40,166 nt of DNA from Desulfurococcales archaeon (GTDB lineage: Archaea; Thermoproteota; Thermoprotei_A; Sulfolobales; Ignicoccaceae): the NCBI GenBank assembly GCA_027081755.1, contig JALWJF010000062.1:1-40166 (forward strand), written 5' to 3'. Shown here piece after piece: positions 37,399 to 40,166 of the stretch. The notes under the pieces were generated by a model. That model did not search any database. It was not told the origin of the DNA and saw only the letters and a list, made by a program, of their open reading frames with translations. The position numbers were made by a program, and so were the translations under genes. Each line of letters starts with the position of its first letter. Positions within the stretch are counted from its first letter, which is position 1.

Positions 37399-39264
37399 AT
37401 GGCCATCCAGATACCTAAGACTGAAGTACCATTACAGATAGAGAAGCCACCTACTCCAGAAGATGTAGAAAGGATGTGGGATGTGGCAGAGGACCTAAGG
37501 TACAAGTTCCTAGAAGTCAAGGATTTGGAAGAAGCTAGGAGGTATGCTTATGAGTGGCTTTCCGAAAAGGAAATGAAGTATTACTACGGCGAAGTGAGCG
37601 TTCATCCCCTCGTAGCTGCACAAGCCTTAGAAGCAATAAAGGTCTTGAGGAACGTCTTCGCTCCGATAAACGAACAGCTCACGGGCTTCTCGGCACTTCA
37701 ATACCTTGTCGATTTAGCTCACATGAGGAACTTGGATAAAGTCGACGTAGGCTTTGTACTGGAATTCTACCACTTGTTCAAAGCCGTGAACGGGAGGCCC
37801 GACATTTACCCGGCTAAGTACGCCGAAGGCTTGGGCTACTTCGACTTCTCAAAGCTTAAGGGGAGGCAAGCCGGAATAGCTAGGAGCGAGTATCTAGACC
37901 GCTTGGCATCTAGGGTTTGGGAGTACATCAAGAGGTACCCGAGCGGACTGGAACCAGAAATTATTGAAAAAAGAAAGGAGAACAGGAAGAAGATACTTGA
38001 GGTTTTGGGAGGCACTGAAGAGGACTGGAAGGACTACAAGTGGCACTATAGGAACGCGCTAAGGGGCAAGAGGGCCATTAGGGTATTGAAGGAACTAATC
38101 AAGGACTTGAGGGAAGAGGACTGGGAGGCCTTAGAGAAAGCCGTAACCTATAACGTTCCCTTCGGGATAACACCCTACTACCTACACCTCTTCGACTTCG
38201 AAGAAGGCTGGAAGAAGGATTATGCTGTAAGAAGGCAAGTGTTACCGCCGCTACACTACGTTAAGGAGATGGTAGCTCACTTGGACGAGAGGGAGTACTA
38301 CTTCGACTTCATGGGAGAGCACGACACAAGCCCGCATCCACTGATAACCAGGAGGTACCCAATGGTAGCAATCCTAAAGGCCGCTCACACTTGTCCACAG
38401 ATCTGTGTGTACTGCCAGAGGAACTGGGAAATAATGACCGCTATGGATAGAAGCGCAATACCCACGAGGATGACTATAGATGAGGCAATAGACTGGTTTG
38501 CTGAACACCCTAACATAATAGACGTATTGGTAACTGGAGGAGACCCATTCATACTGAGGGACGAAGACATAGAATACATACTGAAGAGGTTGAGCGAACT
38601 TGACCACGTGAAACTCATCAGGTTCGGAACGAGGACTCCAGTAACCGTGCCAATGAGGATAACGCCAGAGTTTGCCGAAATGCTCGGCTCCTACATAGAG
38701 CCCGGCAAGAGGAATGTGCACGTAGTGACACACGTGGAACATGCCTATGAAGTGACTCCAGAAATGGCTGAAGCAGTAACCAACCTAAGGAAGAACAAGA
38801 TATACGTGTACAACCAGCAAGTGTTCACCTTCTGGAACAGCAGGAGGTTCGAGACTTCAGCCCTAAGGATAGCTCTCAAGAAAGTCGGAATAGACCCTTA
38901 CTATACCTTCTATCCCAAGGGCAAGTGGGAGACCAAGGACTACTTGGTGCCCGTAGCGAGGATACTGCAAGAAAGGAAGGAGGAGGCCAGAGTGTTACCG
39001 GGAACCTTCAGAACCGAAGAGCCGGTGTTCAACGTTCCAAGGCTAGGCAAGAACCATCTGAGGGCTTGGCAAGACCACCAGATCATAATGATAAGGCCAG
39101 ACGGAAGGAGGGTATACCTCTGGCACCCGTGGGAGAAGAACATACAACTGGTAACGCCATACATCTACACAGACATGGTATCCATAAGGATGTACTTGGA
39201 CAAGCTCAAGGAAGTGTTCAACGAAGACTTAGAAGACTACAAGAGCATATGGTACTACTACTAA
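37399..39264 (+). CDS. KamA-family (lysine 2,3-aminomutase-like) radical SAM protein, 621 aa, divergent
   Basis: CPQICVYC (CxxxCxxC), VLVTGGDPFILRDEDIEYILKRLSELDHVKLIRFGTRTPVTVPMRITPE; downstream region VFNVPRLGKNHL. Confidence 0.85.
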   Translation: MAIQIPKTEVPLQIEKPPTPEDVERMWDVAEDLRYKFLEVKDLEEARRYAYEWLSEKEMKYYYGEVSVHPLVAAQALEAIKVLRNVFAPINEQLTGFSALQYLVDLAHMRNLDKVDVGFVLEFYHLFKAVNGRPDIYPAKYAEGLGYFDFSKLKGRQAGIARSEYLDRLASRVWEYIKRYPSGLEPEIIEKRKENRKKILEVLGGTEEDWKDYKWHYRNALRGKRAIRVLKELIKDLREEDWEALEKAVTYNVPFGITPYYLHLFDFEEGWKKDYAVRRQVLPPLHYVKEMVAHLDEREYYFDFMGEHDTSPHPLITRRYPMVAILKAAHTCPQICVYCQRNWEIMTAMDRSAIPTRMTIDEAIDWFAEHPNIIDVLVTGGDPFILRDEDIEYILKRLSELDHVKLIRFGTRTPVTVPMRITPEFAEMLGSYIEPGKRNVHVVTHVEHAYEVTPEMAEAVTNLRKNKIYVYNQQVFTFWNSRRFETSALRIALKKVGIDPYYTFYPKGKWETKDYLVPVARILQERKEEARVLPGTFRTEEPVFNVPRLGKNHLRAWQDHQIIMIRPDGRRVYLWHPWEKNIQLVTPYIYTDMVSIRMYLDKLKEVFNEDLEDYKSIWYYY

Positions 39265-39453
39265 GCGATTTCACTTGAACCTAAGCTACCAAGCTACTAA
39301 GATTTCCCCATACTTTCCATTACGTCGCTTTCTATAAATATCTCAAAACAGAAACTTCCTACTTTCGGAACTTCACGCGTCTTCAAAACTTAGCGTTCAT
39401 CTCCAAAGCTCATTATTTTAATCCTTGCTCCATACAAAATAGGGTTCCAGCCC

Positions 39454-39996
39454 ATGCATTCCTCCCTAGAAAGACCCTTACCAAAGGAAGACCTCAAAGA
39501 ATTGGCTAAGCTCAAACTCAAAGAATCCCTCATTGAATCCAAATTGGCATTAGAGTACTTGGACAAAGGAATAGTAAGGAACGCGGCTGGAAAAGCCTTT
39601 CAAGCTTGGAAGGCTCTGATCTCCGCTTTAATAGCCTTGAACTTTGATAGGCTTTCAAAAGACTTGAGAGAAGAACAAAAGGAATGGCTAAGGGAGAAAG
39701 GAATACTTGCTCCGACGAGCAAGCTCAAGCCGTTGAGCCAAATGCTCGAAGAAAAGGCTGAGCTGAAGGGACTGAGCGCTTGGACAGATAAGGCCTTAGA
39801 CCTCCACGATTACCAGTACAACGGTCCAGATCCAGACTTGGTCTTCAGTAAGTACACGGATTCAGAGACAGCTTTCGAGGATGTCAAGCTATTACTGAAA
39901 ACCTTAGTTGAGTATGTTGAGAGGTACAAGGACTTGCTGGATGAAGAAGGACTGAAGCTTTTGGATGAACTGAAGAACGCTCTCAGCAGTGCCTAA
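39454..39996 (+). CDS. PaREP1 family (HEPN-like) protein
   Basis: 180 aa; ESKLALEYLDKGIVRNAAGKAFQAWKALISALI, WTDKALDLHDYQYNGPDPD; characteristic crenarchaeal PaREP1 pattern. Confidence 0.8.
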   Translation: MHSSLERPLPKEDLKELAKLKLKESLIESKLALEYLDKGIVRNAAGKAFQAWKALISALIALNFDRLSKDLREEQKEWLREKGILAPTSKLKPLSQMLEEKAELKGLSAWTDKALDLHDYQYNGPDPDLVFSKYTDSETAFEDVKLLLKTLVEYVERYKDLLDEEGLKLLDELKNALSSA

Positions 39997-40053
39997 CCTT
40001 TGCTCACCTCCCCCTCTTATATTCCATTCAAGCATACTCAATGGGACTCTGCT

Positions 40054-40166
40054 TTGTCCCTTTCAGACCAACTTGCCAAGGAGATAATGGAAGGCAAGGG
40101 AGATAAGCTCATTAGTGCAATTGCTTACAAGCTAATGATCGGTCCAGATTTTACAAAAACAATTGT
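40054..40166 (+). CDS. Possible 5' part of another small protein, truncated by the window edge
   Basis: Open frame LSLSDQLAKEIMEGKGDKLISAIAYKLMIGPDFTKTI from TTG 40054 to the end; no ATG start seen. Confidence 0.25.
   Translation, partial: MSLSDQLAKEIMEGKGDKLISAIAYKLMIGPDFTKTI

Noticed and set aside
1-40166. CRISPR arrays, transposons, integrases, defence systems
   Set aside because: No regularly spaced direct repeats, transposase/integrase motifs or terminal repeats were seen by eye; tRNA genes show no adjacent integrase or duplicated 3' fragments in the window.

Overview
40.2 kb window of a compact crenarchaeal chromosome. Gene content suggests Desulfurococcales, probably Ignicoccus-like; this is an inference and I could not run a database search. 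About 32 protein genes and 3 tRNA genes are supported. Left part: rad50, tRNA-Ser(TGA), nadE, a DUF460 protein, rio2, an HTH regulator, a DUF61 protein, a zinc-ribbon protein, a LysE-family transporter, carB-carA, a thiolase, lysW-lysX, a HIT protein, a prepilin peptidase, tRNA-Leu(TAG) and a YchF/Obg-like GTPase. Middle: a membrane-bound [NiFe] hydrogenase operon (Tat-signal small subunit, large subunit, NarI/Isp1-like membrane protein, HdrD/Isp2-like CCG Fe-S protein), archaemetzincin, agmatinase family, TFB, an intron-containing tRNA-Trp(CCA), AGOG and ApgM. Right part: a CBS-like protein, a Mut7-C protein, a periplasmic-type nitrate reductase-like cluster (napD-like, very large napA-like, napG, napH), a divergent radical-SAM KamA-family protein and a PaREP1-family protein. 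Most interesting signals: (1) a candidate double-guide C/D box sRNA right after the LysE stop codon (about 9202-9256), whose two guides both appear complementary to one conserved 23S rRNA segment; (2) a tRNA-Trp intron carrying a C-box-like element and an antisense guide placed by the N+5 rule on wobble base C34; (3) lysW, which the ORF track missed; (4) an oversized NapA homologue with a Cys-substituted EHWHTCTMTC motif; (5) a KamA homologue lacking the canonical PGGGGK motif. I found no CRISPR array, no convincing mobile element and no clear defence island.
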